From Clostridium sp. NkU-1 (lineage in GTDB: Bacteria > Bacillota_A > Clostridia > Lachnospirales > Lachnospiraceae): a stretch of DNA of 64,000 nucleotides. This document shows, one piece after another, positions 46,765 through 56,381 of the stretch. The notes beneath the pieces were generated by a model, which ran no database searches, was not told where the DNA came from, and was given only the letters and a program-made list of their open reading frames with translations. A program made the translations under genes and the position numbers. The stretch is from contig BBDR01000005.1 of NCBI GenBank assembly GCA_001312405.1, positions 124,001 to 188,000 on the forward strand. Direction: 5' to 3'. Every line of letters begins with the position of its first letter. Position 1 is the first letter of the stretch.

Positions 46765-47900
46765 TTATCGATATCTTTTCAAAATCTGCTTGCTTGCAAT
46801 CACCGTCTGAATCTCACCAGTACCTCCAGAGATGCGTGTAATTCTAAGATCACGGTAAATACGGCTTACACGGCTTCCGCAGAATCCAATGCCTGCCATT
46901 ACCTGCATGGCATGATCTACCACAATATTGGCAGATTCGGAGCAGAACTGTTTTGCAATGGATGCTTCCTCTCTTCTTAGGATGCCATTATCCTTATTCC
47001 AGGCATAACGCAGCAGCATATCGCGCATTGCTTCAATTCTCATCGCCATCTCCATAATATGGTTTTGGATCAGCTGTAATCTTCCGATTTCTTTGCCAAA
47101 AGCGATTCTCTGGTTTGCATATCTGCATGCATCTTCGTATGCACACAAAGCCTGAGCATATGCGTTAAACGCATCAATGAGACGCTCATAATCAAATCCC
47201 TTTGAGGTCGCCAGCAGGCCGTTTCCTTCTGTGCTGAACATATCCTTTTCTTCGATTTCTACATCGTCAAACCAGATATCGTTTACATTTTCCATATGCA
47301 GACCCATGGTCTCCATAGGCTCCTTCTTACAGCCGTGGCCATTGGTAGGAACAAACCATAAGGTCAGCTGCTCCGGATTTTCACTGTTCTTTGCAAGTGT
47401 CAGGCAGTAATCACTTCCCTGTGCACCGGAGATAAAGTGCTTGTGTCCATTGATATATACTTTTCCATTTCTGCGTGTATAGGTGGTCAAAATCGTACCG
47501 CTGGAGAGATCCGTACCTGCAGTCGGTTCTGAAAAGCCCTGTGCATACGCCGGATGCCCCTCAAAAAACAATGGCATGAACTTTTCAATCTGCTCTTTTG
47601 TTCCATTCTCCAGCAATGCATCTGCTTTCACATGATCCCAGAATAAGTATACCGGTGTTCCGCATCTTCCAGCGCTTCCATTACAAGGAGCATCGTAATC
47701 GCGCCCTCGCCGTCTCCGCCTGCCTCCTCCGGCAAGAACATGCTAAAGCATCCCAATTCTTTTAAAATATCCCAGAACTTGTGGGGATGCTCGTGATTCT
47801 TATCGCATTCCTGAAAATAACTCTCTAAATTCTCACGTGTCAATGCCTCTTCAATTGCCTGTACCATTAATTCCTGTTCCTCTGTAATTCTAAAATCCAT
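46765..47900 (-). CDS. Acyl-CoA dehydrogenase (CaiA-like), frameshifted as sequenced
   Basis: Restored length is 378 residues. The N-terminal domain is on 47628-47900 (MDFRITEEQELMVQAIEEALTRENLESYF, FLPEEAGGDGEGAITMLLVMEALEDA). A missing G near 47655 precedes VYLFWDHVKADALLENGTKEQIEKFMP. Further on: GFSEPTAGTDLSS, GHKHFISGAQGSDYCL, RIAFGKEIGRLQLIQNHIMEMAMRIEAMRDML and a C-terminal ITRISGGTGEIQ, again without the Glu of YEGT. The overall pattern is closest to crotonobetainyl-CoA reductase-like proteins. Start ATG 47900 with GGAGGAAAG. Partner of fixAB by analogy with the E. coli cai/fix genes. Confidence 0.87.
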
Positions 47901-47959
47901 ATTTCTTTCCTCCATTATTCTGTCTATCATTATCCTACGGGAGATTCAGCGGTTTTCAA

Positions 47960-48733
47960 TCATTTTCCCTGCCAGTCAGGTTTTCGTTTCTCCAGAAATG
48001 CTCTTGGTCCTTCTACAGAATCTTCTGTTTTTTCTATATAATCCCAGCAACGGTTACAAAAGCGCTGCGCATCCTCCTGAGATACCTGGGGAGCAATGTG
48101 TAAAATCTCTTTGGTCAGCTTCAGGGAAATCGGCGCATTGGCAGCGATTATATGGGCAAGTTCCAGAGCCTTTATAAGTACCTGATCCGAAGGCACCACA
48201 TAGTTCACCAGGCCAATCTCATATGCACGGGAAGCAGAAATTAATTTTCCAGTCAGGCACATCTCCGCCGCAATTTTAGGCGGCACCAGCTTGGGAAGAC
48301 GAATCAGTCCGCCACTGGTTGCCAGAAGACCTACCTTCACCTCAGAAAGTCCAAATTTTGCATGTTCTGCCGCCACGATCAGATCACAGGACACTGCAAT
48401 TTCAAGTCCTCCTGCAACTGCTGTTCCATTTGCCGCGCAGATAATCGGTTTTGTGGACACCCTTTCTGTGATTCCAGCGAAACCATGGGCCATAATCGTC
48501 TGACAACCGCCATTTTCATCGTATGCACTTAAATCTTCTCCTGCACAGAAGCTTCTTTCTCCAGCACCGGTTATGATAATGCAGCGTATCTTTGAATCAT
48601 TTTCTGCATTATTTAAAATTTCTTCCAGCCTTGCAGATGTTTCCGGATCAATGGCATTCCTCCTCTCGTCGCGGTTGATTGTTACAATCAACACCTCATC
48701 CCTTAATTCTGTAAGTACCTTTTGTTTCTCCAT
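47960..48733 (-). CDS. Enoyl-CoA hydratase/isomerase (CaiD-like)
   Basis: An intact 257-residue crotonase-fold enzyme. It shows NRDERRNAIDPETSARL, GAGERSFCAGEDLSAY (oxyanion hole), GGLEIAVSCDLIVAAEHAKFGLSEVKVGLLATSGGLIRLPKLVPPKIAAEMCLTG with the conserved Glu, and a basic C-terminus PRAFLEKRKPDWQGK as in crotonobetainyl-CoA hydratase. It would hydrate an enoyl-CoA or dehydrate a hydroxyacyl-CoA in the pathway. Start ATG 48733 with AGGAGG, the stop of the MBL gene lying in its ribosome site. Confidence 0.92.
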   Translation of the reverse strand: MEKQKVLTELRDEVLIVTINRDERRNAIDPETSARLEEILNNAENDSKIRCIIITGAGERSFCAGEDLSAYDENGGCQTIMAHGFAGITERVSTKPIICAANGTAVAGGLEIAVSCDLIVAAEHAKFGLSEVKVGLLATSGGLIRLPKLVPPKIAAEMCLTGKLISASRAYEIGLVNYVVPSDQVLIKALELAHIIAANAPISLKLTKEILHIAPQVSQEDAQRFCNRCWDYIEKTEDSVEGPRAFLEKRKPDWQGK

Positions 48734-48739
48734 GCTTCT

Positions 48740-49399
48740 TTACCTCCTGTTATTTATGTAATCTGCCTGAATCTTTACTAAAGCATTGCAAATACGGATT
48801 ATTTCTTTTTTTTCTTCCGAAAGTGTCGTAAGCCCCTCATGCCCCGGATACACGTTATAATCTCCTTTCATTTCTGAAATCCGGCGCAATGACAAATGCA
48901 TCTGGGCATCATCACCTCCTGCAAAGTCAGTACGTCCAATGCTATTGCAAAACAAGGTATCTCCTGTAAATAGTCCATCCTCCACCAAAAACAGTACAGA
49001 CCCTTTTGTATGCCCCGGTGTGTGGTATACGGTAATTTCAAAACCCGCCAGCCAAAGCTTCTGACCTTCTTTGATTCCTTTGACATTTGAAAACGCAGTT
49101 ACGGTGGGAAACACCATACCCATGTCATGTTCCTCTTTTTCCTTCGGGCAGTCCAGCAAATGACAGTACACAGGAAGTTCCTTCCACAACGCCTGCAGCT
49201 TCGGAACTGCCAGAAAGTGGTCATAATGTCCATGGGTAAGAAGAATGGCCTCCGGAACCAGATCCTGCTGCACAAGCCATTTCCTGATGTTCTCTGCATC
49301 ATCTGCCGGATCAATTAAAATACATTTGCCCAGACTCTTGCCTGAAATAATATAACAATTTGTCTTAAACATTCCCAAAACAAGTCTCTGTACTTCCAT
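48740..49399 (-). CDS. MBL-fold metallo-hydrolase (glyoxalase II-like)
   Basis: An intact 219-residue metallo-beta-lactamase-fold hydrolase. Zinc motif THGHYDHFLAVPKL (H-x-H-x-D-H) near residue 55, then HTPGHTKGSVLFLVEDGLFTGDTLF with the third His and bridging Asp, and VYPGHEGLTTL near the C-terminus. In a CoA-ester gene cluster a thioesterase role is plausible, but hydroxyacylglutathione-like or other activity cannot be excluded. Start ATG 49399 with GGGAGGTGAG. It lies between the CoA-transferase and hydratase genes on the same strand. Confidence 0.88.
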   Translation of the reverse strand: MEVQRLVLGMFKTNCYIISGKSLGKCILIDPADDAENIRKWLVQQDLVPEAILLTHGHYDHFLAVPKLQALWKELPVYCHLLDCPKEKEEHDMGMVFPTVTAFSNVKGIKEGQKLWLAGFEITVYHTPGHTKGSVLFLVEDGLFTGDTLFCNSIGRTDFAGGDDAQMHLSLRRISEMKGDYNVYPGHEGLTTLSEEKKEIIRICNALVKIQADYINNRR

Positions 49400-49432
49400 C
49401 ACTCACCTCCCTGCATTCTCTTTCGTTATTCT

Positions 49433-50646
49433 TTAGAACATGTGCTCACCGACAACACCATCATCGATTAATTTTTGAATCCCTTCCCTGGAATATCCTG
49501 CTTTCTCCAATATATCTCTTGAATCCTGCCCCAGCAGCGGCGAGCCCCTGTGAATCGGCAGATCTCGTCATTGAACCGGATGGGATTATTGTAAAAGCGG
49601 ATGAAACCAATTTTATCCTGCCATGCCAGAGCCGTGACATCTGTCTGGTTCGCATGGTCCGAGGTATAAGCTTCAATAAATGGCAGAACCTCCGATGCCC
49701 CGACTTCCACCGCCAGAAGCTTTTCTTCCACTTCTTTGCGGAACATGGTACGGGTCACCGCTTCTATCTTTTCGGTAAGTGCTTCCCTGTTTGCAATGCG
49801 TGCTTCATTTGTTGCAAAACGGGAGTCTAAAAGCAAGTCTGTCAGCTTTAAAGTATTAGCAAGGGCTTTCCACTTTTCCTGGGTATCAGCAATGATGGAT
49901 ACCCAGCCATCCCTTGCTTCAAAGATTCCATAGGGTGCAGTAAAACGATCGTGATTCCCAAAGCGCGCCTGGGCCTTTCCTTCCATACCGTAATCCATTA
50001 CCGTTTCTGCACATGCCTCCATCACAACATCCGACATTCCAATGTCAATTCTGCATCCCTTTCCAGTCCTTCGGGCTTCGATCAGTGCCATAAGCACCGC
50101 ATTAAACCCATAAATTCCGGTAAGCGTATCACAGTTTGCATTTCCCGCCTTTACCGGAGCCCCCTCTGCCTCACCATTGGTGGCCGCAAAACCGCCGCGC
50201 GCAGCCGCGATTGCATCATAGCAGGGATATTTCATCAGCGGCCCGCTGGCACCAAAACCACTCAGCGACATAAACACAATCCCGGGATTGATTTCCTTTA
50301 ATTTGTCATACCCAAGTCCCAGCCGGTCGATGGAACCGCTCTTGAAATTTTCCAATACCACATCGCATTGTTTTACCATCTCATAAATGATGTTTTTCCC
50401 TTCCGCTGAGGAAAGATCCAGTTCAATGCTTTGCTTATTTTTGTTATAGGCACAGTAAAGCGTACTCATGCCATTTACAAATGGATCCCATGTTCTGGAT
50501 TGATCACCGGCGTTGTATCTCTCTACCTTCCACACCTCTGCGCCTAAATCAGCAAACTGCCATGCCGTAAAGACTCCCGCCAATGCTATAGTAAAATCCA
50601 AAACTTTCATGCCCTTAAATACACCCTTTGACTCCCATTTGGCCAT
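49433..50646 (-). CDS. CaiB/BaiF (type III) CoA-transferase, frameshifted near the C-terminus
   Basis: Restored length is 404 residues. It has FKGMKVLDFTIALAGVFTAWQFADLGAEVWKVER at the N-terminus, DVVLENFKSGSIDRLGLGYDKLKEINPGIVFMSLSGFGASGP, and NCDTLTGIYGFNAVLMALIEARRTGKG, whose Asp aligns with the catalytic Asp169 of formyl-CoA transferase. A base is missing near 49545 (FT-GSPLLGQDSRDIL); correction gives 405 codons ending at 49433. The start is ATG 50646, next to an A8 run, with GGAAAGGGG upstream. It should move CoA between the substrate acid and a product thioester. Forms a pair with the next gene. Confidence 0.9.
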
Positions 50647-50681
50647 TTTTTTTCTACCCCTTTCCATATATTTCATTCCTG

Positions 50682-51867
50682 TCAGATCACACCGTCTGCC
50701 CGCAAACGTGCAATCTCAACCTGCTCAATATTAATTCCCGCCAGATAATTATCGGTATCTTCTCCAAGCAACGGTGCGGAATCAATCACATGGTCCTCTT
50801 TTCCATCCCATGAAAACTTCGCAGCTTTTCCAATCTGCAGCGTATCGCCAAGCTTTTTATCCTGAATATGAAGCAGCATCTCTCTGTCTGCAACCTGTTC
50901 ATCATGCACCAGTTCCATCACAGTATTGCACGGACCTCCCGGTACCATTGCCTCCCGGCAAATCATGTCTGCCTCCTGGATGGTAATTGTCGCAAAATAA
51001 TCTTTTAACTGCTGGTCCAAATCTCCGAAATAATTTTCCATGGAACGAGCAGGATCATGTGCATATCGGGGATCTTCTGCCCAGTCTTTTCGGCCCGCAC
51101 ACTGTGCAAAAGAAATCCATTGTGCATCACTGCCGATACTCAAAGAGAACCAGCCATCCTTACACCGGAATGTATCGGTAGGGTTTGTAGTCGGGAAACC
51201 ATTTCCAATCCTCTTTGGCAGTGCGTTCATGCCAAGAAGGCCTTCTGCAAACGTATCGTCCAGTGACATCAGCGTATGCCACACGCTGACAGAAACCTTT
51301 ATCCCTTCCCCTGTTTTCTGCATGCTCAGATAAGCTGCCATCATTCCGGCACTTAGATGCCAGCCTGCATAAATATATCCCAGGGGAAAACCAAATTTCG
51401 TAGGCTTTGCAGGAAATCCCGTCTTTTCCTGTAAACCGGAACGGGAATTAATAAGCAAATCATAATCCGGCATATCCTTCCACGGCCCGCTTTCTCCATA
51501 AGGAGTAAGAACTCCGTAAATCAATTTAGGGTTTTTTTCTTTTAACGATTCAAATCCAAGGCCCAGCGCTTTCATATCCTCTTCTTTTTTTATTGACAAT
51601 CACCATATCAAATTGTGGGATCAGACGCCTTATAATCTCCTGGCCTGCCTCCTTATTGATATCCAGCGTCATGCTCTTTTTGCCGCGATTGTAAAAAGCC
51701 TGGTAAATCCCCTCACCGGCATCTGCTGCACCGCGTCTGCGAACAGAATCTCCTCCATCCGGTTTCTCAATCTTTAGAACCTCCGCACCATAATCAGCAA
51801 ACATGCTGCCTGTGTACGGGTTACCATCTGTCATATCCAAAACTTTCAATGAACAAAGTGGCTTCAT
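50682..51867 (-). CDS. CaiB/BaiF family CoA-transferase paralogue lacking the catalytic Asp, frameshifted as sequenced
   Basis: Restored length is 394 residues. Family motifs: LCSLKVLDMTDGNPYTGSMFADYGAEVLKIEKPDGGDSVRRRG, MTLDINKEAGQEIIRRLIPQFDMVIVN, PKLIYGVLTPYGESGPWKDMPDYDLLI. In the segment FGFPLGYIYAGWHLSAGMMAAYL, the position of the catalytic Asp (GD in formyl-CoA transferase) is Tyr. An extra base in T7 at 51585-51591 breaks VNKK-EEDMKALG; removal gives 395 codons. Start ATG 51867 with AAAGGGAG. First gene of the leftward operon. It may be the non-catalytic partner of the other transferase, as in BbsEF. Confidence 0.87.
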
Positions 51868-51942
51868 GATCTGCACTCCCTTTCCGTTTTACTTTTACGT
51901 GAAATCAAGGAAAATCGACTTCCTTTTCAAGTTGTGTGTTTT

Positions 51943-51972
51943 AGTATAACATGCACATAAATAATAAGTCAA
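51943..51972 (-). promoter_or_regulatory. Leftward promoter of the CoA operon
   Basis: Minus-strand TTGACT (51972-51967) and TATACT (51948-51943), spacer 18 bp, about 75 bp before the first CoA-transferase start. The region 51868-52232 holds both divergent promoters and no gene. Confidence 0.7.
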
Positions 51973-52114
51973 ACTATATTTCGTCTAATTTTTAACTATC
52001 TTTTTCATGCATATTTTACATTTTTACGTTATAAACCACCCTTTTTTCACATTTTTACCCAATGCTTTTTTTTAATATTTCTCAAGAAATTTAACATTTT
52101 TTTCTTCTCACCTG

Positions 52115-52142
52115 TTGACAAAATAATTCTTTTTGTTAATAT
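52115..52142 (+). promoter_or_regulatory. Rightward promoter of the fix/cai/etf operon
   Basis: TTGACA (52115-52120) and TAATAT (52137-52142), spacer 16 bp, about 90 bp before fixA. Confidence 0.7.
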
Positions 52143-52232
52143 AAAAACAAGCACATTGCTTTCACGAGAAAGTAGTTGTTCTTACAGACAAAATAAACTA
52201 CAATGTAAAGAAAGGACAGATGGGTAATTACT

Positions 52233-52994
52233 ATGAAAATAATTGCATGTTGTAAAATTGTTCCAAATGAAGAAGAAATCAGCATCCTTCCAACTCGCGA
52301 ATTGTCCATGACTGGCGCTTCCTTAAAAATCAGCCAGTATGATTTGAATGCCCTTGAAACCGGAAAGCAGTTAGCGTCAGAAACAAAGGGAACTTTGACT
52401 GCACTCAGCGTTGGTCCGGCAGCATCTTTAACAAATTCAAAAATACGAAAAGATATTTTATCCAGAGGTGCAGACGAATTAAGCCTTGTACAGGATGACT
52501 CCAATGAATCGTTTGATTCTCTGCAGACTGCCAAGACAATCGCCGGAGCATTAAAACTCATGGAATACGATGTTGTAATATGCGGCGCAGGTTCCAGTGA
52601 TCTATATGCCCAGGAAGTCGGCATCCAGGCCGGCACTTTGCTTGGTATTCCTGTTATGAACAATGTCACCGGTATCAAAGTATTATCAGAGACCATGCTT
52701 GAAGCGGAACGCACCTTAGAGGACGAGGTGGAGACATTGGAAATTTCCCTTCCAGCAGTATTATCCGTTTCTTCAGAAATCAATATCCCGGCCGTACCGA
52801 GTATGCGTGATATTATGAAAGCTGGCAAAAAGCCTGTAAATGAGTTGATTATTGAAGCAAAAACAGATGCGTCGACCCAGACATTAGAACAGCTGGCTCC
52901 TGCCGGGCAGGACCGCCGTCAGGAGATTATTGAGGGAGATGGTGAAGAAGCAGTCAGCGCACTATTTCAGTTCTTAAAGAAAGAAGGTTTCTAA
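52233..52994 (+). CDS. fixA: Electron transfer flavoprotein beta subunit FixA
   Basis: An intact 253-residue EtfB-type protein. It matches E. coli FixA along its length: MKIIACCKIVPNEEEI, ASLKISQYDLNALETG, LTALSVG, KDILSRGADELSLVQDD, VVICGAGSSDLYAQEVGIQAG and the C-terminal IEGDGEEAVSALFQFL. In E. coli FixAB brings electrons to crotonobetainyl-CoA reductase during anaerobic carnitine metabolism. Start ATG 52233, with AAGGACAG some way upstream, a weak site. First gene of the rightward operon; fixB follows 29 bases on. fixC and fixX are not in the window. Confidence 0.93.
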   Translation: MKIIACCKIVPNEEEISILPTRELSMTGASLKISQYDLNALETGKQLASETKGTLTALSVGPAASLTNSKIRKDILSRGADELSLVQDDSNESFDSLQTAKTIAGALKLMEYDVVICGAGSSDLYAQEVGIQAGTLLGIPVMNNVTGIKVLSETMLEAERTLEDEVETLEISLPAVLSVSSEINIPAVPSMRDIMKAGKKPVNELIIEAKTDASTQTLEQLAPAGQDRRQEIIEGDGEEAVSALFQFLKKEGF

Positions 52995-53023
52995 AATTAA
53001 TCTGGTAAAGGAGGATAATTGAT

Positions 53024-53951
53024 ATGGCTATTCCATCTATTTTTATTATAAGTGATAATTACTCTGTGCTTCCCGAGTTCTGCTGCGGAGCAAAAACTCT
53101 GGCTGACAGTGTTACTGCAATTGTTTTCGGCGATGAGGCTGCTGCAAAGGCTGCTGCAAACTGCTCGGCAGACAAAATCATTTTCTGCCCTGCTGCAGGA
53201 GAAGATGCACCGGAGGATTACGCATCTGCCATCGCTGCCGAAATAAAGGCAGTTCCAAATGCCATTGTGATGGTAAACAACAGCATACGCGGACGCCTGT
53301 TAGCCGGAAAAATTTCCGTATATTTAGATACCGCTGTCATCAGCGGTGCCAATGATCTTTCCATGGAAGAAGATAAATTCATCTGCAGCCGCATGGTATA
53401 TGGCGGAACCGCACAGCGCAAAGAGGTATTTACAAAGCCTTATGGCATCGTTACCATCGCAGGAGGTATTTTCGATGTGACGCCTGATGGAGGTGAAACC
53501 ACAGATATAAGGGCCATTGAAGGTGCACCGGAAGGTTCCATCCGGCGTATCTCCCGCAATGAAAAAAAAGGAAGGCGCCGTGAATCTGGCAGCTGCAAAA
53601 CGTATTGTTGATATAGGCCGCGGACTGGCTGCAGAAGAAGATCTGGATATGTGCCGCAAGCTGGCTAAATTACTTGATGCAGAGGTTGGTTGTTCCCGTC
53701 CTATAGCCGAAAATAATAAATGGATGCCAAAAGCGTGCTACATGGGCATTACCGGTGTACAGGTCAAGCCAGACTTAATCGTGACCTTAGGTTTGTCCGG
53801 ACAGGTGCAGCACATTGGCGGCATCAATAAATCAAAGGTCATCATTGCCATCAACAAGGACAAGGCTGCACCGATCTTTAAGAATGCAGATTTTGGACTT
53901 GTGGGGGACATGTACAAAATTGTTCCGGCATTAATTGAAAAACTTTCTTAA
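53024..53951 (+). CDS. fixB: Electron transfer flavoprotein alpha subunit FixB, frameshifted as sequenced
   Basis: Restored length is 308 residues. N-terminal domain: FIISDNYSVLPEFCCGAKTLADSV, DYASAIAAEIKAVPNAIVMVNNSIRGRLLAGKISVYLDTAVISGAN. The C-terminal FAD domain has IVDIGRGLAAEEDLDMCRKLAKLLDAEVGCSRPIAE, ITGVQVKPDLIVTLGLSGQVQHIGGI and IIAINKDKAAPIFKNADFGLVGD, the Etf-alpha signature. An extra A in A8 at 53562-53569 breaks the frame at NEKKEGAVNLAAAK; removal gives 309 codons. Start ATG 53024 with AAAGGAGG. Partner of FixA. Confidence 0.93.
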
Positions 53952-53982
53952 ATAACATTTGACAAACGCAAGGAGTGTCACT

Positions 53983-55549
53983 ATGGTCGCAGATATGGTA
54001 GGTAGTAAAACGGTACAAAGCCAATGGAATGAAACAGTTTCTTATTACGGAGGCAACACTTTTTTTAAAGTATATTTCTGTCAATGACGAGGTAAGCTGC
54101 TTTACCTATCATGAATTTGATTTGAAGGTAAAACAGGCTGCTAATGTTTTTTTAGCTTTGGGCATTCATAAGCAGGAATTAGTCGCCCTTCATCTTCACA
54201 ATAAACCTGAGTATTTGATCTGCTGGCTGGCTCTGGCCCAAATCGGAGCTGTATCCGTCCCGATTAATGAACATTTTCAAATTGATGAATGCAGGTACAT
54301 ACTTCAAAAAGGTGATATTTCCCGTGTGATTACAGAACCATGCTGTTTGAATATATACACAGAGCACTATAACGAGCTGAAACTTGACACCCTTATTTTA
54401 ACAGATGGTTTCAGTGAAGATTCCCGCGTTCATCTGCTGGAAAAAGAAATGGCACTTCAGCCGGTTTCATTAAATGCGCAAGTTTCCGTCTCTGCCGAAG
54501 AAACCGCTGTCATACTATTTACTTCCGGCACCACAAAACATCCGAAAGGCGCACTTTACACCCACTGCAATGTCATTTATGGCGGGCTATTCCACTGTGC
54601 ACAAATAGGCATGCGCACAGGAGACATCTTTTTAACTTCTATGCCATGTTATCATATGGATTTTCAGGAAATGGCTGCGGCTCCCGTTATCTGCGCCGGT
54701 GCAACTCTTGTTATGGTAGAGCATTATAGCGCACGCCGATTCTGGCGTCAGATTTGTGACCATAAAGCAAACTATACAGATACCATGTCCATCATGAACC
54801 GGACTATGCTGCTGCAACCCGTACAGCCCTGGGAAAAGGACCATCATCTAAAGGAAATCTACTTTTCCATGGGTTTAAGAACGGAGGAAAAAGAAGCTTT
54901 TGAGGAACGTTTCCATGTACGGCTGCTAAACTCCTATGGCATGACAGAAACAGTTTCCGCCGTAACCTGCGTTCCACTGTATGGAGACCAGCGTTGGCCC
55001 TCCGTTGGCCGCCCAGCCATCTCCTATGAAATAAAAATCGTAGACCAGAACGGCAATACACTCCCCGCCGGTTCGGAAGGTGAAATTTGCGTACATGGCA
55101 TCCCCGGACGTTCCATCATACCCGGATACTTTAAGGATGAAGAGGCTACCAGGCGTCTCATTGATAAAGACAACTGGCTTCATTCCGGGGATTGGGGGTA
55201 TTTAGACAATGATGGCTGGCTCTTCTTCCTTGGCCGCTGCGGAGATATGATTAAACGTTCCGGTGAAAATATCAGCTGTGCGGAGGTTGAATGTGTACTC
55301 ACCTCACACCCTCTGATTGAGGATGCCGCTGTGATCGGGGTGCCTGATCCCATCCGGAATCAGGCAGTAAAAGCGTTCGTGAAGCTGGCAGATGGCGCCG
55401 CATTGACAGCGAATGAAATCATCGCTTATTGCGAAAGCCGCCTTGCCTGCTTTAAAGTCCCCGAATTTGTGGCATTCGTAAAGGATTTCCCCCGCACTGC
55501 CACAGGTAAAATAAAGAAAAGAGAGCTGCCAACAGCAGACAAACAATAA
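53983..55549 (+). CDS. caiC: Carnitine/crotonobetaine-CoA ligase CaiC-like AMP-binding enzyme, frameshifted as sequenced
   Basis: Restored length is 521 residues (E. coli CaiC is 517). Motifs: P-loop LFTSGTTKHPKGALYTH, then a CaiC-like HYSARRFWRQI, LNSYGMTETVSAVTC, RWPSVGRPAISYEI, GEICVHGIPGRSI, LHSGDWGYLDNDGWLFFLGRCGDMIKRSGENIS and the C-terminal lysine in PRTATGKIKKREL. An extra base in T7 at 54060-54066 separates the first 27 residues; the real start is ATG 53983 with AAGGAGTG. Forms acyl-CoA with ATP. The acid may be a betaine or another short acid; specificity cannot be read here. Confidence 0.88.
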
Positions 55550-55563
55550 CAGGAGGAATGACC

Positions 55564-56368
55564 ATGAATATACTTGTATGCGTAAAACAAGTACCCGATA
55601 CTACCGAGATCAAAATTGATCCCGTAAAAAAATACACTGATCCGCGAAGGGGTGCCATCCATCGTTAACCCATTTGACGGGTACGCCTTAGAGGCGGCTG
55701 CGCGAATAAAAGATGCCAATCCGGACACCAAAATCACCGTTCTTTCCATGGGACCGGAGCAGGCAAAGAATGCACTGAAAGAATGTCTGTCCATTGCCGC
55801 TGACTCCGCCTATCTGGTAACCGACCGTGTCTTCGGCGGTTCCGATACCCTTGCCACAAGCTACATTCTTTCCCAGGCCATTAAAAAAATTGAAGAAACT
55901 GAAGGAACCTTTGATCTTATCTTCTGCGGCAAGCAGGCAATCGATGGCGATACTGCGCAGGTAGGTCCTGAAATCGCGGAGCATCTTGGCTATTCCCAGA
56001 TTACTTATGCCCTGGAAGCAGAACTTAGCGGCGACCGGATCAAAGTTAAAAAGGAAGCCGAGGAAGGCATTCAGATTATTGCTTCTACCCTTCCCTGCGT
56101 CGTCACGTATACAAAGCCTTCCTGGGATCCAAGACATCCTACCATTAAGCGTAAAATGGCGGCAAACAAAGCTGAGATTCCAAATATCACAGCAGCAGAT
56201 CTTCCTGACATCAATCTGGAGCGTACCGGCTTAAAGGGTTCTCCTACAAAAGTCAAGAAAACTTTCGTACCGCCCAGAAAAAGCGGCGGTGTCAAAATTG
56301 AAGAAGAATCCGGCGCAGATGCAGCAAAAAAGCTGTTCTCACTTATGAGCGACGCTGGTATCATTTAA
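55564..56368 (+). CDS. etfB: Electron transfer flavoprotein beta subunit (EtfB, CarD/Bcd type), frameshifted as sequenced
   Basis: Restored length is 267 residues. It begins MNILVCVKQVPDTTEIKIDP and continues GVPSIVNPFDGYALEAAARIK, ITVLSMGPEQAKNALKECLSIAADSAYLVTDRVFGGSDTLATSYILSQAI, IFCGKQAIDGDTAQVGPEIAEHLG and a C-terminal KKLFSLMSDAGII. These are the traits of the clostridial butyryl-CoA/caffeyl-CoA dehydrogenase Etf group, unlike FixA. An extra A in A7 at 55626-55632 breaks the frame; removal gives 268 codons. Start ATG 55564 with AGGAGG. It follows caiC by 14 bases and pairs with the next gene. Confidence 0.93.
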
Positions 56369-56381
56369 GGAGGAAACATTC

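Noticed and set aside
52136..52828. A 230-codon minus-strand frame antisense to fixA
   Set aside because: fixA matches its family along its length; the antisense frame has no start site or recognisable domain.
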